Origin: Atherix ibis
Lineage: Eukaryota > Arthropoda > Insecta > Diptera > Athericidae
Direction: 5' to 3'
Assembly (NCBI GenBank): GCA_958298945.1
Contig: OY282605.1
Span: forward strand, 23,724,811 to 23,788,810
DNA length: 64,000 bases
Shown one piece after another: positions 32,690 through 43,413 of this stretch. Both the position numbers and the translations under genes were made by a program. Under the pieces are notes generated by a model. It made no database searches and was not told the origin of the DNA. It was given only the letters and a program-made list of their open reading frames with translations. Within the stretch, counting starts at the first letter, position 1, and the number at the start of each line of letters is the position of its first letter.

Positions 32690-33335
32690 TCTTCGAAGGA
32701 AAAATTCTGGAGCTTTTGATTCGATTCATTCATGAGAAGTGAACCGTTCTCCGATTGGAGCCTTCCAAGTACAAGTACTTATGGACCGGATTTGCAATGT
32801 GAGTATTGGCGTTGTCGTGTAGCAGAATCAGCTTGATATGTCTGTCGTCCAATTCTGGCCGTTTTTCTTTCAAAACTCGATACAAGTCTATGAACGATCA
32901 CCACTAATTGTTTCGGACAATTTTACGAGTTCATCATAAATAACACACCCTTGATCCCACCAGATACCTTCCAAATTTCCTGACTTCTTATATGATTTAA
33001 GTCATTTAGGGTTTTTGTGGTAAATCTTTTTTTCATTGCTTGTAACAATTGATTTTCTATTATCCCAAATAGAATCTCGTACGTGAAGAAACGTCTCTCG
33101 ATGTCTTCTCCTTCAATTAATATGGGACTCAATTTTCTCCTTTTTAGATCATTCCTATTGTACGTAAACGCCTATGCAAAATAGTGAATCTATCAACATT
33201 CAATCCTAGAGCATTTGAGTTCAATCTTCATCAATTAATTTTAACAGTCTGCGTCTTCGAATATTTTCGGTCCCACTTTCACGTTCTTTGTCACTCACGT
33301 CAAAATCACTATCTTTAAATTCCAATCGATGGAGG
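32690..33335 (-). pseudogene. mariner remnant
   Basis: On the minus strand: IERRFFTYEILFG near 33100-33060 matches the ERRFFTCExLL block of mauritiana-type mariners, and KEKRPELDDRHIKLILLHDN near 32880-32820 is the second-catalytic-Asp block (HDN), followed by HIANPVHKYL. The first and third Asp blocks are unrecognisable and frames are broken. No ends were identified. Confidence 0.6.
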
Positions 33336-33351
33336 ATGATCTGTGTAAATT

Positions 33352-33890
33352 TCAGGGTGTCCCAAACCACACGCAATTATTAATTCTTTCCCGGGTTGTA
33401 TGGCCTGTGGCACTATCTTGTTGAAACCTCATGTCGGCCACATTCATGACTTGAAATTAAGGCACAAATGCCTACAGCCCAAAATAAGCACCAAACAGTT
33501 TGCTTCCCAACAATCACTTACAAGACTACTTGCAGGATTTGATCTTTTTGGTGGTAATTTTTGATGACTTTTTCGCACATTTCGAAATATAAGTCAGCCA
33601 TTACTTATCGGATGTTAGTTTTTAAAGGCTTTAAAGTTTGAGGATAACGCTACAAAAAAGTACAACGACGTCAAATTGCACGATCTTGTAGGCCAATTGA
33701 TATCACCAAATCTCGAAATTACTCGTCCTGAGAACTTTTTGTACAATAAAGAGAAAATTTGCCATGTTCTGTGGCTTGTGGAGTCATTTTGTTAAGACCG
33801 CATGTGGTCCAAATTAAAATTTTTAAGATTATGCCAAAAGAAGATTAGTTATCATACTACCTAACAGGGTCTGCTTCTTCATTTTAAAAG
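33352..33890 (-). pseudogene. Decayed DD41D-type transposon sequence
   Basis: 'agggtgtcccaaa' at 33353 resembles the ends of the element at 22452. Just right of it the minus strand reads MRFQQDSATGHT. Further right (33620-33800) lies another remnant: a DIN(W)P-x-RSCNLTSL block and, upstream of it, a GLNKMTP version of FQQD. At least two elements or a rearranged one are represented. Confidence 0.6.
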
Positions 33891-34852
33891 AAATACAGCC
33901 CAATGCGGATTTATAAGTATTTGTGAGTTTTTAGAGCAATTTTACTTATTTAGGTATCAATCGACCGATAAATGAGCCTCCATAATTTCCTCTTCAAGCG
34001 CGGAATGTAGCTACAATAGAATCAGCACATTATAAAAGTTTTGTACAATTTAAACGCATTGGTTGGTGCTTAAACGGTTCACATTGTAAAATGCCAAACT
34101 TTAAACAAAACTATTGTTATCTTAAAAAGCATATATTATTAAAAGCTATTAAATGGAAATGGATAAAACCATAGTAGATATTATGAACATTTCTAATTAT
34201 TCCATTTTCAAAAAGGTGTACGAGTATCAAAAACTGCATTTGCTCGTAGAGAAAATGATCGATCAGCAGCAGAAACAAAAAAAAATGTCACTTTTGTTAA
34301 TTTAAGAAAGTGACTATTTTCTAACTGTTATTGAATTAGAGGGAATTAATGGTCGAATTCTTATGGTTTCTACTAAATATTGTAATTAACATTACCAAAA
34401 GGGCTAAACGGCAATTAGGGTACCATGTTTATAAGTGCGAGTGTTTGCCTGCCGGCCAACGACGCATAAATCATTTTTGTCAATTAGCCACAATAACCAT
34501 TAATATTTAAAAGGGCCTGAAGAATGTGAAAATTTCTAATACTCTATGACAGTGTTGAGGACAAATTTATTGTAGGTATTCATTGTTGTGTATTCTATAA
34601 GAAAATACTCAATGGAAAATGAGAGTTTTTAGCTAATAAATGTGAAAAAACATTATAAGAAAACGTTGTGTTAGTCACAAAAATCTGAAAACATATAAAA
34701 GTTTTTTTTAAGTCACCTTAGGTCATTCGACGATATCTAAAAAGTATTCTAGATATTTTACAAGCTTAATTCGAACTCAAGACGGTTTCCTACAATAAAC
34801 AGACGTTCCGAATATCGCTAAATGAGGGCAGACTGTTTTGATTATATAGGAT
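33891..34852. other. No gene recognised
   Basis: AT-rich. Contains the 34720-34806 sequence related to 29684-29760. No ORF. Confidence 0.35.
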
Positions 34853-36800
34853 TATTCATTTTATGGTTTGGAAAATATATAATTTTATTATTTAAAAATT
34901 ATTTAATACTTATATTATTTAAGCTCAAGTTTATTTATATAAAAGTATGCCATTTTATATTATAAATAGATAAACTAAAATAAGTGATCAAAAAGTATGC
35001 CAATTTAATGCTGAACCAGGCGGGTTATTTCAAGAGAAAATTTACTTAGCGATGAGGCTTATTTCTCTTTGGTTAATGAGTCAATAAGCAAATTTTCCGG
35101 ATATAAGGATTTAAAAACGTACAAATGATTATGAAGAAGTTATCTTATCCGCATTTTGGTTTCGTCAAGAGTATATACCAGGTGTATAAGCCTAAATCCG
35201 CTGTTTTTTAGTCAAAAAAAACACTTGTTTTTTTCATAGAAAGCAAAAACAAATTTATTTAAAGTACTTGCCCTCGCTAGCTACACGTTTTTTCCATCTC
35301 TCAGGCATTTTGTGGATACCACGCCAAAAAAATTCCTTCTCTTTCGAGGCAAACCACTAATCAAGCCATTTTCGGATGTCTTCGTAAGAATCGAAGTGCT
35401 GCTCATCGAGCGCGTGACCCATCGATGAAAACAGGTGGTAATCAGAAGGGGCCAGGTCCGGTGAATAAGCGGGCTGGAGTAGCACCTCCCAGAAGAGTGT
35501 CACCAAGTAGTTTCGCACCATTTTTGACGTGTGCGATGGTGCGTTGTCGTGGATGAAAATCAGATTGTCATGTATTTGTTGATAATCCGTCCTTTTTTCA
35601 CGCAGAGCACGGTGCAATTTGATCAGTTGTTGGTGGTAGCGGTGGGCATTGACAGTTTCACCAGGTTTCAACATCTCATAGTAGACGATACCCTGCTGAT
35701 CCCACCAAACGCACAGCATTGTCTTCCGTCCGAAGCTATTTGGTCTTGGGGAAAGTGTTGATGGTTGGCCGGGATCAACCCACGATTTCTTGCGTTTAGG
35801 ATTCTCTAAATATATCCACTTTTCATTGCCTGTCACAATCCGATGCAGGAACGACTTTGTTTTTTGTCTGGCGAGCAAGATTTCCCATGTGTTTTGGCGT
35901 CGCTCCATCTGCCTATCGTTCAATTCATGCGGCACCCATTTTCCGATGTTTTCAATCTTCCCCATGGCACGCAGACGCATGGAACTGGTTGGTTGAATAA
36001 CACCCAATTACTCCGCGAGCATTTTTTAAAGATTGGGTATCGTCTTCGTCTAAAAGAGCTTGCAATTGATGGTCCCGAACCTTCCTAGGCCGATTGTCAC
36101 ACTTCTTGTCCCACAAGTTAAAATTTCTGTCTTTGAACCGACGAAACCAATCTCGGCACGTTGTTTCCGATAAAGCACTGTCACCATAGCCCTCCGTAAG
36201 CATTCGATGCGATTCGGCAGCCGATTTCTTCAAATTGAAGCAGAAAAGCAGAGCTTCCCGCAAATGTTCTTTTTCTGGCACAAAACTAGACATGATTACC
36301 AAAGGAAAAATGTATGTTGTTGTACGGAATTGCTCACAATGTGCACTGATTAATATTGACGTATGTCAAACTCATAAAAAAAAGTATGGCGTGCCCATGG
36401 TAGCTTAATACGCTCACTCAAGCCATCTATGACCAAACAGCGGATTTAAGCTTATATACCTAATATTTAAAAATGAAGAAGGAAAGATTAAAATTTCATC
36501 GGTAATTCTGAGCGCTTGAAGATTAAAACCGGTAAACGGCCTTTTTTTACCTGCATTTAAAGATTTTAATCTGCACTATATGTAGTTTAACTAAAAAGGT
36601 CTTACAAACCATATAGAAAACTAAGCATTTTCGCCCTATTGCACGAAAAGTTCATAGGACGCGTAGTTTTGAGATATGGTGGCTGTCAATTGAACTCTAA
36701 GATCATGCGATTTGACGCTGTTGGAATTTTTCACATATAGCTATGCAAAAGAATAAGTTTAGGCAGATAGTCCTTAAAAATATTGAATTGCGGAAATAAA
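34853..36800 (+). pseudogene. DD41D transposon copy split by the Mos1-like mariner
   Basis: Left part 34853-35175: left end 'attattcattttatggtttgg', then a DEAYFSL first-Asp block near 35052 and a WFRQE-like segment at the break. Right part 36466-36800: FKNEEGKIKI, AFKDFNLHYM and, near 36685-36725, VN-x-TLRSCDLTLLEFF. The two halves are contiguous in the family, so the mariner at 35178-36463 inserted at a TA inside this older copy. Confidence 0.75.
35178..36463 (-). mobile_element. Full-length Mos1-like mariner (mauritiana type), inactivated
   Basis: The element is 1286 bp, the known length of Mos1. The end 'ccaggtgtataag' at 35178 closely resembles the Mos1 terminus, and TA flanks both sides (35176-35177, 36464-36465). 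The minus-strand transposase runs from a start at 36302 to about 35255, the expected ~345 codons, with three lesions: a frameshift after DDTQSLK (near 36020); Asp to Asn in the first catalytic motif (TGNEKW, where the family has TGDEKW); and a TAG at 35359-35357 where the copy at 23906 has GAG. The second (IHDNAPSHT) and third (APSDYHLF) Asp blocks are intact, 34 residues apart. It is the least damaged mariner in the window. Confidence 0.92.
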
Positions 36801-36842
36801 TTTACGGAAATAAAACCTCACCCCTTTATAATATAATTCCGT

Positions 36843-37309
36843 GCTATTCATTTAATGCTTCGGAAAGTACAGTTCTGTTATTGGATAATCGTTATATATA
36901 TATATTATTGAAAGTATTTTTCATTTAGTATGAGATTTGCCATTTTAATTATAATATACAAAAACTTTTGCAATGGAAAAGATATATGGGCTATCATTGA
37001 CCAATTTTTTTTTTAAATGAAGAAGGACAAACGGTAACTGTTAATTCTAAACACTATGGTCGTATGATAACCAGTTTTTTTTTAGTTCAACTTGATGATT
37101 TTAACATCAAACTATGTATGGTTTTAACAAAATGGCACTATAAATCACATGATACAACAAATCTTGAATTAATTGCGTGAAAAGTTCACGGGGCGCTTAA
37201 TTTCGAGATTTGATAATACCAATTGGCCTTTAAGATCGTGTTTACGAAGATGATCCTCAAATTTGAGGGCTTTTAAAAACCGGCATCTATTAAGTAATGG
37301 CAAAATTAC
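36843..37309 (+). pseudogene. Decayed DD41D transposon (parent of the 37.3-39.3 kb array)
   Basis: Starts with the family's left-end text 'tattcatttaatgcttcgg'. It includes a TVTVNS-like segment near 37034, a WF-x-Q-like segment near 37118 and an IPIGL-like decayed third-Asp region near 37215. It then reads through 'atggcaaaattacagcacgaagtgtgcg', the start of the C-terminal region, which is tandemly repeated from here on. A possible right end ('acctgaaattggataac') lies at 39418, beyond the array. Confidence 0.7.
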
Positions 37310-39310
37310 AGCACGAAGTGTGCGAAAAAAAATCATTAGAAAATTACCTCAAAAGAATCGAGTTACCTCCTCTCAGAATTTCTGCCCGAAGTGTCCGAGA
37401 AAATGTCAATAAAAAATGACCTTTAATGGATCGAGTACTTCTCTCCGAATTAATCCACAAAGTGTTCGAAAAAGTCACTTAAAAGAATCGAGTCCTTCTC
37501 TTCAAATTTCTACGCGAAGTATGCGAGAAAAAGTCAATAAAAAATTATCTTCGAAGAATCAAGTCTTTCTCTCTGAATTGCTGCCCGAAGTGTTCGAAAA
37601 AGTCGCTTAAAATTACCGCAAAAGAATCGAGTTCTTCTCTCCCAATTTCTGCCCGAAGTGTGCGATAAAAAGTCATTAGAAAATTACCTTAAAAGGATCG
37701 AGTCCTTCTCTCCGAATTACTACTTGAAGTGTTCGAAAAAGCCACTTAAAATTACCTCAAAAGAATCGAGTCCCTCTCTCCGAAGTACTGCCCAAAGTGT
37801 GCAAAAAAAGTCATTAGAAAATTATCTTCGAGAAGTCCTTCTCTCCGAATTTCTAGCCGAAGTGTGCAAAAAAAATTCCTTAGAAAATGACCTTAAATGT
37901 ATGAAATCCTTCTCCCCTAATTTTTGCCCGAAGTGTGCGAGAAAAAGTCAACAAAAAATTATCTTAAATGGATCAAGTCCTTTACTCCGAATTACTGCTC
38001 GAAGTGTGCAAAAAAAGTCAGTAGAAAATTCTCTTCGAAGAATCGAGTCCTTCTCTCCGAATTATTGCCCGAAGTATGCGCGAAAAAGTCATTAGAAAAT
38101 TACCTAAAAATAATCGAGTCCTTCTCTCCTCATTACTGCCCGAAGTGTGCGCGAAAAAGTCATTAGAAAATTACCTAAAAATAATCGAGTCCTTCTCTCC
38201 TCATTACTGCCCGAAGTGTGCAAAAAAAGTTATCAGAAAATTATCTTCGAAGAATCAAGTCCTTCTCTCCTCATAACTGCGCGAAGCGTGCGAAAAAGTC
38301 ATTTAAAATTACCTTAAAATAATCGAGTTCTTTTCTCCGCATTACTGCCCAAAGTGTGCAAAGAAAGTCATTAGAAAATTACCTAAAAAGGATCAAGTCT
38401 TTCTCTCCGAATTACTGCCTGAAGTGTGCAAAAAAAGTAATTAGAAAATTGTCTTCGAAGAATCAAGTCCTACTCTCCGAATTTCTAGCCGAAGTGTGCA
38501 AAAAAATTGCTTAGAAAATGACCTTAAATGTATCAAATCCTTCTCCCCTAATAAAACCCAAAGTGTGCGAGAAAAAGTCAACAAAAAATTATCTTAAATG
38601 GATCGAGTCCTTTACTGCGAATTACTGCTCGAAGTGTGCAAAAAAAAGTCATTAGAAAATTATCTTCGAAGAATCAAGTCCTTCTCTCCGCATAACTGCG
38701 CGAAGTGTGCGAAAAAGTCATTTAAAATTACCTTAAAATAATCGAATTCTTCTCTCCGCATTACTGCCCAAAGTGTGCAAAGAAAGTCATTCGAAAATTA
38801 CCTAAAAAGGTTCAAGTCCTTCTATCCGAATTTCTAGCCGAAGTGTGCAAAAAAATTGCTTAGAAAATGACCTTAAATGTATCAAATCCTTCTCCCCTAA
38901 TAAAACCCAAAGTGTGCGAGAAAAAGTCAACAAAAAATTATCTTAAATGGATCGAGTCCTTTACTGCGAATTACTGCTCGAAGTGTGCAAAAAAAGTGAT
39001 TAGAAAATTGTCTTCGAAGAATCAAGTCCTACTCTCCGAATTTCTAGCCGAAATGTGCAAAAAAATTGCTTAGAAAATGACCTTAAATGTATGAAATCTT
39101 TCTCCCCTAATTTTTGCCCAAAGTGTGCGAGAAAAAGTCAACAAAAAAGTACCTTAAATGGATCGAGTTCCTTCTTTCCGAATTACTACCCGAAGTATTT
39201 AAAAAAAGTCATTAGAAAATTATCTTCGAAGAATAAAGTCTTCCTCTCCGAATTACTGCCCAAAGTGTACGAAAAAAATCATTTAAAATTATCCGAAAAG
39301 AATCCTTAAT
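37310..39310 (+). repeat. Satellite-like array, ~68-bp unit x ~29, derived from DD41D transposase C-terminus
   Basis: The unit reads approximately 'cgaagtgtgcgaaaaaagtc', 'attagaaaattacc', 'aaaagaatcgagtcc', 'ttctctccgaattactgccc'. Translated, one unit is EVCEKVI-x-NYLKRIESF-like, matching the transposase C-terminal text (for example VEKVRKNWVHRIRSC in the better-kept copy near 10540). Multi-unit blocks are themselves duplicated: 38450-38640 resembles 38820-39010. Several frames of 60-145 codons are open only because the unit lacks stops. They are not genes. Confidence 0.92.
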
Positions 39311-42192
39311 AACATGTTGCACCATGTAGAATGGCAAGGTCCATGCAAGATAACACAACAAAATCGAATCAAATCATAAATTTTAAATGTTTCTTTTTTT
39401 TGATTTACTTAAGGAACCTGAAATTGGATAACTCTTTATTATTTCAAATATCAATAATGGTTAAAAGCTAAATTTGTCGTTGCATTTTTTAAAAAAAAAC
39501 TAAAAAATAAATAATAATTTAAAAAAATATGCCATGCAATTTTACTAAAAAAAAATAATTATTCCTGAACAAAATGTATCGCCTAGACTAGTTACGTAAT
39601 CGACTAATGGAATTATTAGCAGAGAAAAGTGCAGTGCTCGCTAAAGCTTAGAATGGTCTCAAAAGCTTGCGCAGATCACAGAATAAGCATCCGATGATGA
39701 GCAATGATGCTTTCATGTTAAGTGGGAGATGTTTTGAAGAGCTTTTAATGCAAGCAAAGTACGGAGCTTAAAGGCTTTTTTGTATGCGTGCGTGAATGAC
39801 TCAACTACGGGGAAATGCAACAAGTCCGCGTACTCGCATAGAGTTGAAGGTGAGAGTTTAGTCAATTGTAAAGAAATTGTTTTTTTCCCTTTTGGTGGGG
39901 AACCAATTCACAGTTATTAAGCGACGTCATGACTTTTCCATTGTGTGCGTGTACAACTGTGAGCCTAGGAAAAATCGCGCGGATTTAAATTTTCGGCTGA
40001 CTGACGACTAGTTTGTGCGTGCGCTCAGCCATTCAAATGCAAATGAATTGCGTTCCCACCACAGCCCAAGTCTTCGACCGGCCACCTCTGACGCTACCAC
40101 TTCCACCACTCCGACATCACAGCTATTACCACCTGTGGCAGCTCCACGACGAATGAAAACAAACGCTTCCCCAGCAGTTTTACTTTCGTTGCAATTTCTT
40201 TTCGCTTTCGAAATGGAAACTTAGTCGAGTGTGTTTGTGTTGGTGCTGGAATCGTAAGTGTTCTCTTTCCGCGTGCTTCGATTCACTTTTCTTTGGCGAC
40301 GACGATCCGACTTTTCGTTCGTACTGTTCAGTATCGCCGGCACGTACACATTAGCATGAATTTAAGCTCCCCGAAGAAGCCCTACGCTTTCGGTTGGAAT
40401 GGGCCACTAGTAATTTGTGTACGTGTGTGTGTTGGGTTCGCGCTTGTAGTATTTTCGGTGGGCATAATTTCGACGATTTCGGATGCAACGAAATGCATTC
40501 GTTTCGAGTAAAAGTGTTGATTTTTTTTCGTGAGGTACTTGTGTGTGTGTGTTGGTAAATGTGTTTGTTTGTGTTATTTTGAATCATTCGCGCTTTATTT
40601 TCGGCAGTTTTGAGCTTAAAGGTTTACGCGTTTGACTGTGGTATTCGGCTGGTGGCCGTTGTTAGAGAGCATTTTTTTTTTCTTTTCCTTATGAAAATAG
40701 TAAATAGGCTTTGGAAAAGCACAACCTGACAACTACAAACAAATTGTTGATAAAGTGTGGAATTTTGGAAATGAGAGTGGATGGGTAGCTAGATGGAGTG
40801 CTGGCTGGATGGGATGGTCGGATTTGCTGGATGAATGGATTCGGCGACATGTTAGTGGAGAAGAGGTGTGATTGTGTGGTGGTGGAGGACCTGTTGCATT
40901 TGTATGCGTCCGTAGTATGTACGGTGTGGTGTATGTTTTATGCTGCAGCAAACTTAGCATAATTTATCGTACCACTTTGACCAGCTGTGTTGAGCGACCC
41001 GCTCTCGTACGCTAGTCAATCAGTTCCGAGTTTAGTTAATAGGAAACGGCGGTTAGGCCAAGATGTGTTCAAGTTAACCGATCGCGATTTTTAGCGTGCA
41101 CTCGAGATACAAATTTATAATATTTTGATTTATTCATTCAGTCCTTCGTCGACAATCGATACTGTTTGTTGTTTATTTTTGTCGTTGTTTTACTGTATTG
41201 TCGTCTACGTTTATCACCGACTAAACTACATTGCATACCCGTACGTGTCGTCACCGGACGCCGTATCTTTTATACTATACGACATTTTACTAGTGGTGAT
41301 ACTTGTGCTGTATTCGGATACGAAATCACACCGTCACACATACAAACACACATACACACACACCTTTACAAATACTTGGAAGATACACTGTTGGTACTAT
41401 CTATTTATAAAACTTTTGAAAATATATAACCAGTTGCATCACAGTCTTGAGCCTTCAGTCATATGAAAGTTTAGCGATAGAATAGATCTCAGTCGGAAAA
41501 TTTGGACGTTTGTTTATTTTGATTTGAAATCGGAACTAAATGCAGAATTCCTTAAAGGCAATACGGCAACGAATCAATATTAAAAAAAAAACACAAATAA
41601 AAATATATTGGCGCGTAAATATTTAATTCTAAAAAAAGAAACAAATTCAAATTTCGGATCCTATTAGTTTGTTGTTGGTGTAATTTATTAAAACTTAAAA
41701 AAAAAAATAATTAAGTGAAATTTTTTTAGGATTTTTAATGAGTATTTTTAGAAATATTTTTCTAGTAAAAAAAAAAATTAAAATATGAAAGCTTAAGTGA
41801 AATAAAGTACAAGTGAGAATTTATTAAGAATATAAGAATTATTTCAAAAAAATAAAATAAAATAAAGCTTATATTAGTGTGTGATAAGTTTGATAAAACA
41901 GAAAAAAAAAACAAAATTAAAAAGAAAAATTCATGAGGCTTTTTTCAATTGAATTTTTAAAATTGAAAAAACTAAAATTTTCATTTTTAAGTGACTAGAA
42001 ATATCAAAGAAATAATTTTTTTGTGTTTTTTTTTTTTGTTTTAAAAAAAATAAGAAAATTTGATATAAAAAACTACATTTTTTTTAAACAATTCTTAAAT
42101 ATCACATCGAATTTAATTGAAGACGTGTTTTTTTTTTGTGTTTTTGTGAAATTATGAATTCAAGTAATAATAAAAGTTGATGAATTTTCGAT
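39311..42192 (+). promoter_or_regulatory. Upstream region and probable 5' UTR of slbo
   Basis: No transposon signature between the array and the gene. 39640-41470 is less AT-rich, with GT-rich text near 40230-40570; 41490-42192 is very A/T-rich, like a long fly 5' UTR. A strong donor-like 'cgtaagtg' lies at 40253-40260, so a spliced 5' exon is possible. A near-consensus C/EBP site 'ttgcgcag' occurs at 39667-39674. Small open frames (40015-40224, 40293-40511, 41125-41466) have no recognised motif. The limits of the regulatory region are inferred. Confidence 0.35.
41020..41025 (+). promoter_or_regulatory. Candidate initiator (TCAGTT)
   Basis: TCAGTT matches the insect initiator consensus, in a GC-balanced stretch 1.17 kb before the slbo start codon. 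No TATA box sits at -30. A downstream-element-like GGTTA is present at 41051, about two bases off the strict +28 position. One of several possible start sites. Confidence 0.2.
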
Positions 42193-43413
42193 ATGGAATC
42201 ACCTCAAATGTATGACGCTGTACAATCTTTGTCACATATTGATTTAAAGAAATCATCAGTATCGTCGGTGGCGCAATCATCTCTAGCAATGGCAAATAAC
42301 AGTGGCAATAATAATACATCGAACAATAATAACAATCAGGCAGCTGTTAATAATAATAATAATTCGGCATCGGCGATCAACCATAATGCTTTAGTTGCTA
42401 AACAGCAGCAGCATCATATGCAGCAAGCAGCAAACGTTAACAATAATAATAACAATAATAATAGCATATTGCAAAAACACATGTTGCAACAGTACACACA
42501 GAATGATCTCGACGAGCTGACAGCTCAGGAGATCACTCTCGACCTCCAGCACCTGATCGATGATCAATTCCGTGAACAGGAGGCATTGGGCATTTTTACA
42601 GACATGGTGCCGAATGCAGGCAATCCGAATGGGTCACTGCAGGCAAACGGAGTGGTGAGTGCTGCCGCCAAAGTCCTACAACTACAGCAGCAGCAACAAC
42701 ACCAGCAGAACTTACGTTCACAACAGTCTCAGGGATATGCGCGAAGCGCCCTCGCCTACATGCCGCAGGCAGTCCATTCAGGAGCGACGTATGCGAACAA
42801 TTCCAGCGATGAGAATAGCTCGGTAGGTTCGGAGGCGTCCACCATCAAAGAAGAACCTGTCGATCCTCAGGAATATCGTCGTCAGCTGCAGGCAGCTAAT
42901 GGAGGAGCACCCTTCTTAACCGGAAACGGAACTACAAATAACGGAACGAACGGACTTTACCCACTCTCGGCTAACTCGTACGCAGGAACGAACGGTAACG
43001 GCAACACTTTCACCACCCTCACGCCTGCTGGTGTCCTACACCATCAAGGACTACCCCATCTAACTGGTGCCCACCTCGCCTCCCTCAAACATCACAACAA
43101 GCCTATGCTCCAGCATCGAAAACAGTCCAACAAGCACGTAGACAAAGGTACCGAAGAGTATCGCAGACGTCGTGAACGGAATAATATTGCCGTTCGGAAG
43201 AGTCGCGAAAAGGCAAAAGTTCGTTCCCGCGAAGTCGAAGAAAAGGTGAAGAGTCTGCTCAAAGAAAAAGAGGCCCTCATACGACGTCTCGAAGAAATGA
43301 CCAACGAAATCCAACTCCACAAACAAATTTACATGCAGCTAATGAATCACAGCAATCCAGAAATTACACGAATATGCCGGAGTTTCCTCAACATGAGCGA
43401 TCATGGAATTTAA
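42193..43413 (+). CDS. slbo: C/EBP-family bZIP transcription factor (slow border cells)
   Basis: A 406-aa single-exon ORF. This start is chosen because an in-frame TGA lies at 42181-42183 and because MESPQMY-DAVQ is the N-terminus typical of fly Slbo. Domains: Asn/Gln-rich low complexity about residues 36-90 and 163-176; a conserved acidic block at 105-135 (DLDELTAQEITLDLQ); a sumoylation-type motif IKEEP at 218-222; a basic DNA-binding region at 322-346 (RRRRERNNIAVRKSR); a leucine zipper with heptad residues L355, L362, M369, H376, L383; and a C-terminal tail ending NMSDHGI. Known C/EBPs dimerise through the zipper and bind TTGCGCAA-like sites in the nucleus; fly slbo drives border-cell migration. 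It is the only intact host gene recognised in the window. Function is inferred from family membership. Confidence 0.97.
   Translation: MESPQMYDAVQSLSHIDLKKSSVSSVAQSSLAMANNSGNNNTSNNNNNQAAVNNNNNSASAINHNALVAKQQQHHMQQAANVNNNNNNNNSILQKHMLQQYTQNDLDELTAQEITLDLQHLIDDQFREQEALGIFTDMVPNAGNPNGSLQANGVVSAAAKVLQLQQQQQHQQNLRSQQSQGYARSALAYMPQAVHSGATYANNSSDENSSVGSEASTIKEEPVDPQEYRRQLQAANGGAPFLTGNGTTNNGTNGLYPLSANSYAGTNGNGNTFTTLTPAGVLHHQGLPHLTGAHLASLKHHNKPMLQHRKQSNKHVDKGTEEYRRRRERNNIAVRKSREKAKVRSREVEEKVKSLLKEKEALIRRLEEMTNEIQLHKQIYMQLMNHSNPEITRICRSFLNMSDHGI

Noticed and set aside
37416..39309. Several 60-145-aa frames rich in KKSLENYLK and SFSPN
   Set aside because: They are the translated 68-bp repeat unit, shifting frame from unit to unit; not a protein family.
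37310..39310. 'tcgagtcc' text repeated as in a tRNA T-arm, suggesting a tRNA array
   Set aside because: No acceptor or anticodon arms can be built around it; the text is transposase-derived (KRIES codons).
40015..41466. Frames at 40015-40224, 40293-40511 and 41125-41466 as upstream genes
   Set aside because: No domain, T/V/H/R-rich simple text, and located in the likely slbo 5' region. At most upstream ORFs.
43060..43326. Minus-strand frames inside slbo
   Set aside because: Antisense shadows of the bZIP coding sequence.
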